From Topomyia yanbarensis (Eukaryota; Arthropoda; Insecta; Diptera; Culicidae), in NCBI RefSeq assembly GCF_030247195.1, contig NC_080671.1:84566370-84630369 (forward strand): a stretch of 64,000 bases of DNA, read 5' to 3'. The translations under genes were made by a program, and so were the position numbers. The notes below the pieces were generated by a model. The model saw only the letters and a list, made by a program, of their open reading frames with translations, had not been told where the DNA came from and ran no database searches. Shown piece after piece: positions 51,462-63,020 of the stretch (position 1 is the stretch's first letter; each line of letters starts with the position of its first letter).

Positions 51462-52645
51462 GCAAAGTCGCCAATCTTCATGGCACACAAATTATCAAAT
51501 TTGAATAATCTGGATGTTTCACTGTCAGTTAGACCTTTGATGCTCTCGGATGGACGACGGTTAGCGGTGGCAACTGAATTTGTCTGACAACAAAGTTCAA
51601 TGCACAAAAACGCCGCCATCAGTGTGCCATTCATTGATGGGATGAATGTGGCGTGGCGTGACGGCGGCGATGCATGCCATAAATTATTGCTGCTCTGTCG
51701 ACGACGTCGCAATCATCATCGTCGGCGTGTAACGGATGAGTGGCAGTGCAAGCTAATTATTGACAACATAAACAGCTGATCGCGGCGGCGGCGGTCGTTT
51801 CGGGGTGTATGATAAATCGTGGTCAAGATTGCGACGTGGGCTGCATTGGATTTCGGGAGGCGTGAATATTGGATCAAGGCCAAAGGTGGCGTACGGTTTT
51901 TGGTGTAGTCGAAAGGAATGATGTCTTGACTGCACCGGCTGGAATGAGCTTAAAACAATGCGGTAACGTTGTTATCGCTTGAGATAATTCAAAATATGTG
52001 ATGTCCAATAACGGTATGTTTTTTTGTTTTTGGGTGAAATGCTAAAATGAAAAAGACACAAAGCCAGCTCTGTTGCTTTTAATGGGTGTTCAATAAAAAT
52101 GAGAATTTGTTCAGTCATGTGTGTGTGTGTGTGCATATACAATCCATTTCCCGCTGACCGGCAGTGCTTTTATGGAAAAAACTTGTCTGCATCTATGTAA
52201 TGATATATTTGTTTTCATCGATAGATGTACACATGTTTAGCACTGGAAATGTAAGGCGATAGCTCTACTGAATATCCAACGACCCATTTCAAGAATGCCT
52301 GATCCTACACGTACATTCTGAGGCCGCCTTCATATACAATAAGTCCCGCGCGAATACATCCACGTATCAATTGGATATTTGCAATATATTCGCTCTTCCA
52401 GAATGAAAAATATTTTTGATTCTGGTACGTATTTACAAAAAAGAAAATATTTATGAAGGTAGACAAGCATTGAAAAATGACATGAAACGATCTCACCAGC
52501 TCCGAATAAATAAATTCATGAGATTTTTGTGAAGAATTCTCCTCCATCCGTGAAGTTGTTGCATCAGCTACTCAGGTCCAGACGGCGCTGCAGGCGCTAA
52601 GCGGAACGAACGGGTGTATTTTTTCGCGACTTGCTTCACATACTT
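51462..52645. other. Non-repetitive DNA between Transib-like elements
   Basis: About 51460-52000 is GC-richer with CGGCGG runs and CATCATCGTCGGCG-like words, suggestive of single-copy intronic or regulatory DNA. A (GT)n run lies at about 52117-52132. No gene is recognised on either strand. Confidence 0.45.
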
Positions 52646-53276
52646 CAATGCACAGTGGTCCAGAATGCGAATTTAGCAAGAATTTTAAATTTTTGCTAAA
52701 ATTAAATGACAGCCTTACAACATGTTTGGCAAAGTTGTTGTACTTTGCAAGGCCCTTCTTTTTGTTTAAACCGCTGCTAGGGTGGTTCTAAATTTAGCAA
52801 TATTTAAAACAGAGCTTTTTAACGGTTAGAGATAGAGCTTTACTGTCTTCGATGAAATTGTAGAGCAACATATATTAGACAAATTTGCTGAAGACATGCA
52901 AGCTCTAGCTTTTATACTTTTCATTGCACGAGAAATTCAAATGTAAGCTTTAGGGTGTTCCTTAAAAAAACGGTTTTATTTCTATAACTTTTGAAGTTTT
53001 TATTTTACGCTAAAGTACCCTTTGGACAACTTGAAGATCATTTTAGGGCGCATACTTTGCTTTAAAACACCAACTAATAGGAACTTTTACATAAAATATA
53101 TAACTTTTTCAAATCTAATTATCTTCGATTCGGGCACTGAATATTAAATATCGTTGCTTGGATATGAAATAGCATGCTTTGTAGTATAGATCACCAAAAA
53201 ATGTCAAACACGATATTTTTTTATATCTTGCAATAATTACTCAAAAAATAGTTTATTTTTAATAGAAATTATATAT

Positions 53277-53600
53277 GTCGGTTGTCACGGTAAAGATGGA
53301 CACGTCTATCTATACCAAAACACATGCTAATGAACTCGGGTGATTGGTAGTTATGCTGCCTAAGCTCGACCCTCATTAGCAGAAGGCAAAGATTAAGCCC
53401 GTACGATATTAAGCCTGTTCTAATGACCCTGCCACTTCTAGTTTTCCGATCTGTTTACTTCACATCCTTGCTCTCACTTGAGTACTATGGCTCAAATTTT
53501 CATAACTTTCCCTACCCAGTAATCTCTAGCTAATTGAATGTCGTTAAAATGTAAAAAGGAAAATGTGACAAACATAGTCGAAATAAAAAAAGGAAAAAAA
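53277..53600 (+). mobile_element. Poly(A)-tailed retroelement 3' end
   Basis: It begins GTCGGTTGTCACGGTAAAG and ends GTCGAAATAAAAAAAGGAAA plus A-run. The same ~324-bp unit occurs inverted at 57570-57895 with the same two ends, so both boundaries are defined by comparison. TATATAT stands on both sides (53270-53276, 53602-53608), a possible short duplication in a TA-rich context. No open frame. It could be a SINE or a uniformly 5'-truncated LINE end; no tRNA-like boxes were seen. Confidence 0.7.
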
Positions 53601-53603
53601 GTA

Positions 53604-55611
53604 TATATGGTCAAGGCTCCGAAAATGGCAACCACAGGCGAAATTATTTTTTATCAAATTTTGCGTCAAACTGTTTGTTTTCTGTATGTATATAACCTCT
53701 AATATTAAAAAATATGAATGGTGATCCCAGAAAAAAAATTCATGTCTGTCATTTATGAAAGTTTGTTGATGCTACTTGCATGACCTGAAAGTGACTAAAA
53801 TACCGTAAGGAGATAAAAAGGTAAACTAAATCCATATTTTCAACTTTTTGCTTGCAACCACATTTTTCTAACGTAGTCTAATTTAAATTTGATGATATTG
53901 CTTGAAAAATTTTGATGAATATGGATTATTGCTTATTTTCAGTTGTGAAGTAATGGAAACCAAATAACTTGTAACGTGACAGATCAAAAATTCAAAAAAG
54001 TTTTGTGGACCACACTATCAGCATGCATACAATGTCTAACCTGCATTTTTTCTTACTACTTTGAGTCTACTTTTTGAAACTATATTGTGAAAACTTTAAA
54101 GTTTTATTAATTTTTAAGAAAACACAGTTTATCTTATGTAACGTGACAGATTTTTTCTGCTGTCAAGCAATTCTATCAAGTTTGATTCAATTGCGTCAAT
54201 ATTGGTGACCATCTTTGATTCTGATGAAACCTTTTACGTTTCATGTATATGGGAGACTAAGTATTTTTCAATATTAAACAAACAATTTTTATTCAAGAGT
54301 AATATTTAAAAAGGGCGTATGGGATCTTGAATGCACTACTTTAAATATATATTTTTCAAAAATCGCCATTTGTGCAGCAAAACTATATGATAGCGTTCTG
54401 TGTTGTTATGTGTGAATATTTTTTGGCGAAACTTTTCAAAAAAAGCTAAAAAAATGTAAAGAATACAAATTTATTTAAAAAAAAAATTAAAAAAAATGAA
54501 AATTCAATTACAGAAAAGCAATGTTTTTTTTTTGTTAACGAAAGCCTGTAAACTGATGAAACTATAATTGCACTATTAGGAAGTTATTAGTAAGAAAACA
54601 TTTTTAACTTCAAGTATTCTTCTAAATTTCTTAGTATTTGCCAGTCATAAATATAATTTTCTTATACAATATTAATACTAAATATAATTTCGAAGCAAAA
54701 TGCTCTTAAGAATTTTTCCTCGAAATATTTTGATTTTTTTTTTCAACAAAAATATCTAGTAGTGAAAATACGCCCTTTTAATAAATTACTCACAAATACC
54801 AAACGCAAAAAACATAACACGTTTAAAATTTAATTGCAAATAAAAAAAATTTAAAATATAATTGCATCGTAGAGAAAATAACAATAAAAAGTTTTAACAT
54901 ATTTCAATAATTCTTTTAATTTTGAATTTTCATTTAATTTTTTTTCTTTAAATAATTTAGTTATAGAATGTATTAAACATTATCCTTCAAAATGCAGATA
55001 TTTTGAACTTTTTTTGGATTTTCTTTCGACATAATATGTTACTTTGTGAAATTACGGCCTTTTAAAAAGTTTTTCACGTTTGTTAATCAAAACCAATATG
55101 TTTTTAAAATAAACATGAAATTTCCCGTTAATGCTCAGTTCCTAGATTAAGGATGATTTGTGTACGATTGTCTTGATATCTTTGCTTCAATGAAAATGCA
55201 GAACTGTAACGTGACAGATTCTGGTTGTAACGTGACAGATCATTAAGAATACTCCATAAAATCGAAAACAACGTTTTTCTTCAGGAAAACTATATTTCAA
55301 ACTCTTTCTTGCTTTCTAAGCTACAACTTAAAATTGTTTCCATGCAAATTTGGGGGCCAACGGAACAGACTTTTTCTATTTAGTCGGGCAACCTCCAAAC
55401 TAACTGCGAAAATTGTGTAACGTGACAGACGAAATGACAATAAAGTAAAAACGGTTCATGATAGAAAAAAACTTTCTGTAGAAAAAATGTGCGGTTAAGT
55501 GACCTTAATAATGTGCAGTTGTGATAGAATATGGTTTTATTGTTTTTGCTGACTTATCTTATGAAATATGCGTAAAAATGTAACGTGACAGACAGAAGCC
55601 TTGACCATATA
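53604..55611. mobile_element. Nested element with TATATGGTCAAGGCT termini
   Basis: TATATGGTCAAGGCT at 53604-53618 is repeated exactly inverted at 55597-55611. If TATA is the target duplication the inverted repeat is TGGTCAAGGCT. The interior is very AT-rich with long A and T runs and carries six direct copies of GTAACGTGACAGA, one within 5 bp of the right terminal repeat. No transposase. The left end touches the poly(A) element, so the order of insertion between them is uncertain. Confidence 0.6.
53971..55592 (+). repeat. Six direct copies of GTAACGTGACAGA
   Basis: Exact 13-bp copies at 53971, 54138, 55206, 55227, 55417 and 55580, all on the plus strand, in sequence that is otherwise highly AT-rich. 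The next base is T or C. Copies three and four are 21 bp apart, about two helical turns. No reverse-complement copies were found in the element. The pattern suggests protein-binding iterons. Confidence 0.9.
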
Positions 55612-56803
55612 ACTTTCTAACGAGTGAAGCAAATTGACAAATTGTTTTCCTTCAAAGTATCTGAAAGTATTTCTAAAGTGATCTTAATGAAAAATGAAAA
55701 CTGCAAAAGTTATACAAAGGAAACCATTTTTTAAGAAGCAGCCTAAATTTTTTTGGTAAATTTCTTGCAAAATGAAAAGTACACGACATAGAGTTTCAGT
55801 GTCTTCGACAAAGTTTTCTAAAATTTAATTTACTTCAATTTTATGGAAGACAACAAAACTCCATCTCGAACCATTAAAAAGTTAATTTTCTGATTTTATA
55901 AAAATTAGAACCACCTTACCCACTATTTAAAATAAAAGAAAAACATTGTAAAGTGCAATATTTTATCATGAAAACGAAATTACATTTCTTATATTGTTCA
56001 CCGTAAAAGTAATTTAAGCATATTACAAAGAGTCATACCATGAAAAACCAAATTTTTCATATAACTTTTTCAGTTTTCATTTTTTTCAAACCTATCCTTC
56101 AGATGTTTTTCACAGTTTTTTAAGGCGAACATTTTCTTCTAATACATCAAAACTCTAACTTTTATTGTTTAGAAGATATAAGCACTTAACATATCAAAAA
56201 TAGATTTTTTTAAATCAATTTTATGAAATTTAAAAAAATGTCGTATTCACCATTTTTTGCTCAATTATTACTCTAATCACGACCTTATTTATAGTTCAAA
56301 AAGAATTATCTTTTGTTTGCCCCAAATGAGTGATATTGTTATTCCAAAAAAACATTTTTGGCCAAAAAGTGTCCATAACTTTTTAACGGAAATAGTTAGA
56401 TATATGATAGATAACAATCTCAATGTTGTCTGAAGACTACTTCAGTTTTAAATGAATGCAGCAAAAGTTATTTGAATAAAACTGTACTTCTAAGAAACAC
56501 CCCAAGCTCCGACTTTAAATTTGTTGTAAAATAAAAAGTATAACTGATAGAGCTTACATGTCTTCGGCAAATTTGTCGTTCTACAACATCGCTGAAGGTC
56601 GTTTGGCACTAGCTAGAATGATTAAAAAGTTATTTTTTTGATCTTGGTAAAATTAGAACCACCCTAACTGTTGTTTTAACAAAAAAGGGGGGGGGCTCAT
56701 AAACTACGAAAACTTCTCGAAAGATTTAATAAGGCTAAGTTGTTTAGTTTTAGTAAAATCTCAAAATTCCTGCTAAATTTGCATTCTGGACCACTGTGCA
56801 ATG

Positions 56804-57569
56804 GCAAAGTTGTGACGATAAATCACTATGCAAAATCACACTTTTCTCGCGATATTTCAACCTATTAAACGTTACTCAACAGGAAAAACTACCTACTAAA
56901 CGATTGACTTCATTTTCCTGTTGAATATACTGTATATCACTGAAAAACTTTGAAAATTATTGGACGTTAACGACAACACGTCCAGGCGATTTGCCATTTC
57001 CTCAGAATTTTTTCAGTCATGTAGTTAAAAACCGATTTAATCCACCTATCAGTGAGATGAGACATTTCTTACGCATATTACTGTTGTATTATTCATTAGT
57101 CTGCCGAACACACGCAAAATTGGCGAGCAACTAGATGTAAGATAAGCACAGTTTCGAGTCCTTCACGAATAACACTTCGAATAAATTGAATAAATTAAAG
57201 AAAAATATAAAAACAAATAAAAATTTAAAATAATTATGAAGCAAAAAAAAGTTTTCGTAAAATGGATAGAATAATTAATATAAATCAAATAAATAAAATA
57301 AATCAAATTAGCTCAAACTAACATTAGGCAATTTAATATTGTTATCAAAGTTATGAAATTAAGAGAGTAAATTAAATTGTTTCAAGCTAACAAACTGTCA
57401 TCCAATAATAAAAAGAACTGACTAAACCGAAATAATTAAATCAAGAAACTGAATAAAATATATAAACTGGGAAAAATTAACAATTTAATAAAATGATTAA
57501 AATATATAAAATAAATAATATGAATAAAACCAAACAAAAAAATATTGAATTAGTAAAATAAATAATATG
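56804..57569. other. Intergenic DNA with a second A-rich tract
   Basis: About 57180-57560 is A-rich on the plus strand (AAATAAAA, AATTAAATC words), a shorter version of the 34700-36310 tract. No gene. Confidence 0.5.
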
Positions 57570-57895
57570 TTTTTTTTTTCCTTTTTTATTTCGACTATGT
57601 TAGTCACATTTTCTTTTTTACGTTTTAACGACATTCAATTAGCTAGAGATTACTGGGTAGTGAAAGTTATGAAACTTAGAGCCATAGTACTCAAGTGAGA
57701 GCAAGGATGTGAAGTAAACAGATCGGAAAACTAGAAGTGGCAGGGTTATTAGAACAGGCTTAATATCGTACGGGCTTAATCTTTGTCTTTTGTCAATGAG
57801 GGTCGAGCTTAGGCAGCATAACTACGAATCACCCGATTTCACTAACATGTGTCCTGGTAATGATAGACGTGTCCATCTTTACCGTGACAACCGAC
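57570..57895 (-). mobile_element. Poly(A)-tailed retroelement 3' end, second copy
   Basis: Inverted copy of 53277-53600: starts on the plus strand with a T-run, then TTATTTCGACTATGTTAGTC, and ends TTACCGTGACAACCGAC. Similarity extends over the full unit with scattered changes and small indels. No target duplication was recognised. Confidence 0.7.
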
Positions 57896-58711
57896 GATTG
57901 CGCATGAATTGTTATTTAACACACTCTTTTTATATTGGTGTTCACAAGTTTGAAGATGAAAATTAACCGTATCGCTTCAAATGAGTTATACTGCTACAAT
58001 ATGTTTTTAACGCAAACGCCAAGCAAATATGAAAACATAGCGGCCACAAGAACGAGTGTTCCATTTTATTATTTTGCAGGTGAATGAGTCGCCGGAAATT
58101 TTTTTCTCAGTCGGTATGCATAAACATAAGCAGCATATGTGAATTACATGTTCAATTATTTTAACAAGCCTGCTTCTGCAATTTGACAAATAGTTCAGAG
58201 TGTGCTGAATTCTAAACTGCGAGGAATTATGTGCCTTCACGGTACGTCTTCTGACGCGATTCGAGTTCTGTTTCAAGCTGGATCAGTTGGCAAACGGAAG
58301 TTGCACCATTTTTCAACACCATCGTCGTCGAATATACCGCGATGAATATGAATTATCCTTAAAACAATTTAACCAATAAGTAATGGTTATTACTATGTCC
58401 CTGAAGAAAGACTTCAGATTTTAAAAATGAAAAATTTCATATTGATAGTGGAATATAGTAGAAGTTATATAACATTCCATTGACTAGATAAGGAGGACTT
58501 TCGCTTCGATAGGACAATGCTCATTCGTGAATTATGAGAACCAGCGAAAGTATCATTAAGCTTGCTGTTTTCTCTGCTATAGATACTTACATAGGAAGTT
58601 TTGCTGACTTGACAATTTCGGTTAAAAATGATAACCCTTGTAAACCACCAGGATTATCATTTCCTCACACAAAGTGGACAGAACACCGAAGTAACGTGAG
58701 GAGAATTAACC
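57896..58711. other. Intergenic DNA, no gene seen
   Basis: Short frames on both strands without recognisable features. Confidence 0.4.
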
Positions 58712-58716
58712 CAACA

Positions 58717-60327
58717 CACAGTGGTCAAAATGAGCAATTTCATGCCTTTAATTATTAATGGTTTAACTGACCATAAAGTTTTGAGTTTTTGTAACTTAGA
58801 CTTAGACAGATTTTCAGAAGTAGACGACCATGTTCCAAAATGAAATGTAGAGGCATTTTTGAAATGTAACTTTTTACTGGAAGGAGATAGACAGTTTCAG
58901 TCTTCAGTAAAGTTACAGGGAATGTTATTTTTAGTAATTTAACTGAAGATACTAACTCTCTATCGACAACCGTTTCGTTGTTATGAGAAGTTTTCCAATG
59001 AACCCCATAAAAATCAGTTTATTGAAAATAGCTTTTGTCGTATTCATGTCTCTACAACAATGTTCTTCACAATGTTTTAGATATTGTAAAAACCCACAAC
59101 TTTGTTGAATATTTTAAGACGTGCCGATGTTTATAGAAAGAGTTAGAGCAGTTTCTTTGATTAAAATGACATATTTCTTAACAATTTTTCTAAAAAAGAT
59201 TCAAAAATATGCAAATGAAATAATGTTATCTTGAAAGTACTAACAATTTACTACAAAATCCTAAAGAAGTGATTAGTATCTGTTAGTATCCAAGAATGTT
59301 ATAAAAGAATAAAACGGCGAGCATTTGAGTTTTTTCTTCAGCGCTATCTGGCTTCATTATATTCAACCATTTTATATGTACTGTATTCAAAATTATTTTA
59401 GTTATTATAATCAATTAATGAGTTATTGTAAAAGTAATACCATAATTTAACAAAAAGGGATCGTAATTTTTGAAGCATTTTCATATAGTCGTTTATTAGT
59501 TAGCGATTTTGTTTGTCGTCGAAATTGGTAAACGTAAGTTGTTGCGGTTTTCGAGTAAAACCGAGGACGATCCAAATTAAAATTTGCATAACAACGCAAA
59601 CAACAGTTCATAGAAAGAGGATAAGATAACTAGATCATCAACATTCTATTGTAAACCTTTGCTACTTTCCCATTATTTAAGATTGAATAGAATATAAACG
59701 CCGTTAGAACTCAAATACTCGCCATTTCATTTGTGCGCAACATTCTTGGATACCAAAGGATACTCAACCATTCGTTCAAGACTTTGCGGTAGATTGATAG
59801 TACTTTCAAGATAATACAATATCACCTGCATATTTTTGCAACTTTTTTAGAAAACTGGCATTTTTAATCAAAGAAACATCTCTAACTCTTTATATAAGAA
59901 TCGGAGCGTCTTAAAATGTTCAACAAAGTTGTGGCGTTTTACAATATCTGAAACATTGCAGAGAACACTGTTGTAGAAAAATGAATATGACAAAAGTTAT
60001 TTCCAAAAAACAAATTTTTTTAAGGGTGCTAACGAAAACTTCTCATAACAACGAATCGGCTGTAGATAGAGAGTTAGTATCTTCAGTAAAATTACTTAAA
60101 ATAACATTGTCTACAAGTTTGCTGAAGACTCAAACCGCCTATCTCCGTTTCAGTAAAAAGTTATATTTCAGAAATGCCTTTGCACTTCATTTTGGAACAT
60201 GACCGTCTACTTCAAAAAAGCCGACTTAATAACTCCAAAAACTGGTCTGAAATCACCAAAACTCAAAACCCTATAGTTTAGCCACAAAATAATTAAAGGC
60301 ATGAATTTGTTCATTTTGACCACTGTG
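58717..60327. mobile_element. Transib-like element with ~600-bp arms
   Basis: Left CACAGTGGTCAAAATGAGCA and right (inverted) CACAGTGGTCAAAATGAACA head long arms (to about 59340 and from about 59705) sharing TTCATGCCTTTAATTATT, AGTAGACGACCATGTTCCAA/GGTCATGTTCCAA and GGAGATAGACAGTTTCAGTC. CAACA flanks both ends (58712-58716, 60328-60332). The arms contain the shared module AGTCTTCAGTAAAGTTACAG. A plus-strand frame at 59981-60202 is a by-product. No transposase. Confidence 0.82.
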
Positions 60328-60332
60328 CAACA

Positions 60333-61390
60333 GTCGGAGAAATTTGGAAAGAAAATATCAAAAAATTTAAAAAATGCAGGAAACCGATTTTTTTTAGCCG
60401 ATTAGAGAGACTTGACCAGGTTTTCAGCTAAACCTGCATAAATCTCTAAAAAAGCCTTCAATCCCTTAAAAGTCATTGAGATATAATGTGCAATATTATT
60501 GTGCGTGTTGTGATTTTTTGCAGAGTTTTTAATTCAATTTTTCAAAAGTTATAAAAGTTTTTCTGTGATCGTTTTTTTTTTGGTCGAGTCTCCCCACTGC
60601 GGGGAGACTTGACCAAGGCTTGGGGAGACTTGACCAAGAGAATTTTAAAAAATCATAACAAAAAATAATGACATAAAACATACTGTAATTTTTTTTTCCA
60701 TACTGTCGAGATCATTATGAAGCAGTAAAAAATATAGAAGAGTTGCATTTCATAAATTTTGATTTTTTTATGCATTTCTTTTTAAGGTTTTACTGTACTG
60801 CAACATTGCATGTTCACAGGTCCCGAAATCAATCATATTACTACTAACTTTGTTTACTAATACTAAAATATATATAGGCTTATGTTTGAGGTGGGATTTT
60901 TTTTTGTGGCGTGAACATTAACATTAACAGTAAATACCAAAGCATAATAAATATCAGGAATTTCGCATCTTTCTTCAGCTTATTGCAACTTGGTCAAGTC
61001 TCCCCATAAAATCTTGGTCAAGTCTCCCCAACATTAGTTATTGCGTTCAATGTCATGCAAATTTCAGTAATAACTATTCCAATGTTCCGATTTATGTAAA
61101 AACATTTCACTGCTTCATTAGGAATAAGATGATATATGAGTACTTTAATAGGAATTATTAGTCGAGTAGATATGTCCATACAAAGTTTGATAAAAAATTA
61201 CATTTAATTTATTAATTACTGAATATTTTCTATAAGGATAGGATTTTTCATTCCAGTTTTTTAAAGTTACCTTAAGGGACCGTAACAAGCATAAAAATAT
61301 TTTTGAAAAAATTTTAAGAACCGAGTAGAAGACGTCATAGCCAAAAATAGAATTTTGCGCTTCATCAAGTCTCCCCATGTTCCCCTACGG
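60333..61390. repeat. Repeat region with seven GGGGAGACTTGACCAAG motifs
   Basis: Forward motifs at 60407 (partial), 60601 and 60622; reverse motifs at 60581 (TGGTCGAGTCTCCCC), 60989, 61013 and 61361 (partial). The reverse copy at 60581 and forward copy at 60601 form a stem-loop around ACTGC. Forward copies gather on the left and reverse copies on the right, as in subterminal repeats of a DNA element, and the right end TCTCCCCATGTTCCCCTA is likely near a terminus. A matching left terminus was not found. Confidence 0.6.
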
Positions 61391-62060
61391 GTAAAGCCAT
61401 CAATATGGAACACTAACAGCTCACTAAAGTTTTGTGAAGATTTTAAATATAAGTTCACTGCAAATTTTTCTGTAATATCATTATTGTGGCATTTGAAGGC
61501 GACGAACTCAGCTTCTTGTTTAAAATCATACACACTTAACTCTATCAGACCATATCTGATGTGCTTTCGGATCAAAGATCTTCCGCTAAGTATCTAAAAA
61601 GTTCACCCAGATATTTTCAGATGTGTGGTAGTCTGTCTAGAGAAAGTAGTTGAGATTACTGACGACAGGTATATTATGAAGGACTACCGCACCGGTTTTG
61701 ATACATCGTCTAAGTTGGCCTCAAGGCGGTGTCAGTTACTGACGAGATAAATTCGGAAAACAAAAATCCAACTTTATTTAAGTTTTGTCTTGTGTCCTTA
61801 CAACACCAGCTGGTTAATTCAAATTTTTCCCTTTCGGGAATAAATATTGCGTAATGTGAAAGACATGTCAAAGTGCGTATTAATAGCTATTGAGTTAGTT
61901 GACGAAAGGCACTATTTCAACGATTTACACCTGTTTCTCTTGCTTTTGAACGAAAAAAACAATAGAAGGATCATTTTAACCGACTGGTTGATATTTCAAC
62001 AACAGATCATATAATCGAAGAACCATACCTTCGCTTCTACTGGAGACTCTAACACGTTGG
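61391..62060. other. Intergenic DNA, no gene seen
   Basis: AGTTACTGACGAGATAAATT and ATTACTGACGACAGG near 61660-61760 form a loose direct repeat. No recognised feature otherwise. Confidence 0.4.
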
Positions 62061-63020
62061 AATAAAGGGCGAACACGAAATTATTGCGACACATTCAACA
62101 GGGCATAACTTTTTTACCATTGGGTAAAAATCAACCAAATTTTGCACACTTTCTCATTGATGTGTATTGTTTACATGCTGTCAAACTCGAAGTCGTGTTT
62201 TTCGATTCAACAAAAATGGAGGTGAACCAACGCGAGTCGAGAGAACAAATTCTTTGACAATTGACAATTGACCTGTCGCACCGGCAGTTGGGAAAAATGT
62301 TGAACATTCACCATTCAACCGTCTCCAGAGTGTTGAAGCGGTTGACGTTGGACCACGGCAAATGAGCTGGATGAAAACCGGGACCGGAGAACAAAAAGAC
62401 GAAGGGAAAGGTGAAGCGGATGATTAAAGCAAATCGCAACGTCTCAAGCCGTGATTTGGCTAAAAAGATCGGCATGTCGCAGAGCTACGTCCAGAATGCA
62501 AAGAAGAGAGCTGGACTACATACATACAAGGTACAGAACTTCCCAAACCGCGATGAGCGGCAACAATCGACGGCTAAAACTCGGACACGGAAGCTCTACG
62601 AGAAGATGCTGACAAAATATGGCTGCTGTGTGATGGACGACGAAACGTATATAAAAGCCGATTTTAAGCAAATTCCGAGGTTGGAGTTTTTCGCCGGCAA
62701 GAGCAAGTTCTATGTGGACGACAAATTTAAGAAGAAGAAAATGTCGAAGTTCGCCTCCAAATATCTCATTTAGCAGGCCATCTGCTCTTGCGGACTGAGG
62801 AGTGAGCCTTTCGTGGCAAAGGGCACAGTAAATGGCGAGATCTACAACTCTGAGTGCCTCGAGAAGCGCCTTTCGCCGTACTTGCAGCAGCACGCCGAAG
62901 CTCCGCTATTTTGGCCAGATTTGGCATCATGCCACTATTCTAAAAGTGTCCTGGAGTGGTATGAGGCCAATTCTGAAATTTTTAAGAAAGTTTTGCTCAA
63001 ATACATTGTTTACTCTAGCG
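62061..63020 (+). mobile_element. mariner-related (DD37E-like) transposon remnant
   Basis: A transposase-like reading (next entry) is preceded by an untranslated stretch with AAGGGCGAACACGAAATTA and TTGCGACACATTCAACAGGG, plausible as the left terminal region. No inverted match to it was found downstream, so the right end is lost. The downstream sequence leaves the transposase frame near 62990. Confidence 0.7.
62216..62990 (+). pseudogene. Tc1/mariner-superfamily transposase, broken
   Basis: The frame opens at ATG 62216 (MEVNQRESREQIL), then a stop. Helix-turn-helix parts follow: LSHRQLGKMLNIHHSTVSRV and, from 62411, VSSRDLAKKIGMSQSYVQNA. The catalytic core shows CVMDDETYIKADFKQIP (first Asp), FFAGKSKFYVDDKFKKKKMS, a stop at 62771, then VNGEIYNSECLEKRLSPYLQ and LFWPDLASCHYSKSVLEWYE (second Asp). 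The third acidic residue and the whole C-terminus are missing. Motif wording resembles the mosquito ITmD37E group. At least three stops and a 3' truncation make it inactive. Confidence 0.88.

Larger units (their letters stand above)
52651..56798. mobile_element. Transib-like element, 4.1 kb with nested insertions
   Basis: Ends CACAGTGGTCCAGAATGCGA and (inverted) CACAGTGGTCCAGAATGCAA are nearly identical over more than 25 bp, continuing into AATTTAGCA. CAATG flanks both ends exactly (52646-52650, 56799-56803). Outer arms pair through GGGTGGTTCTAA/TTAGAACCACCC and the module GTCTTCGATGAAATTGTAGA. Inside are a poly(A)-tailed retroelement (53277-53600) and a second inverted-repeat element (53604-55611), which explain its size. 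No transposase frame is visible. Confidence 0.82.
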
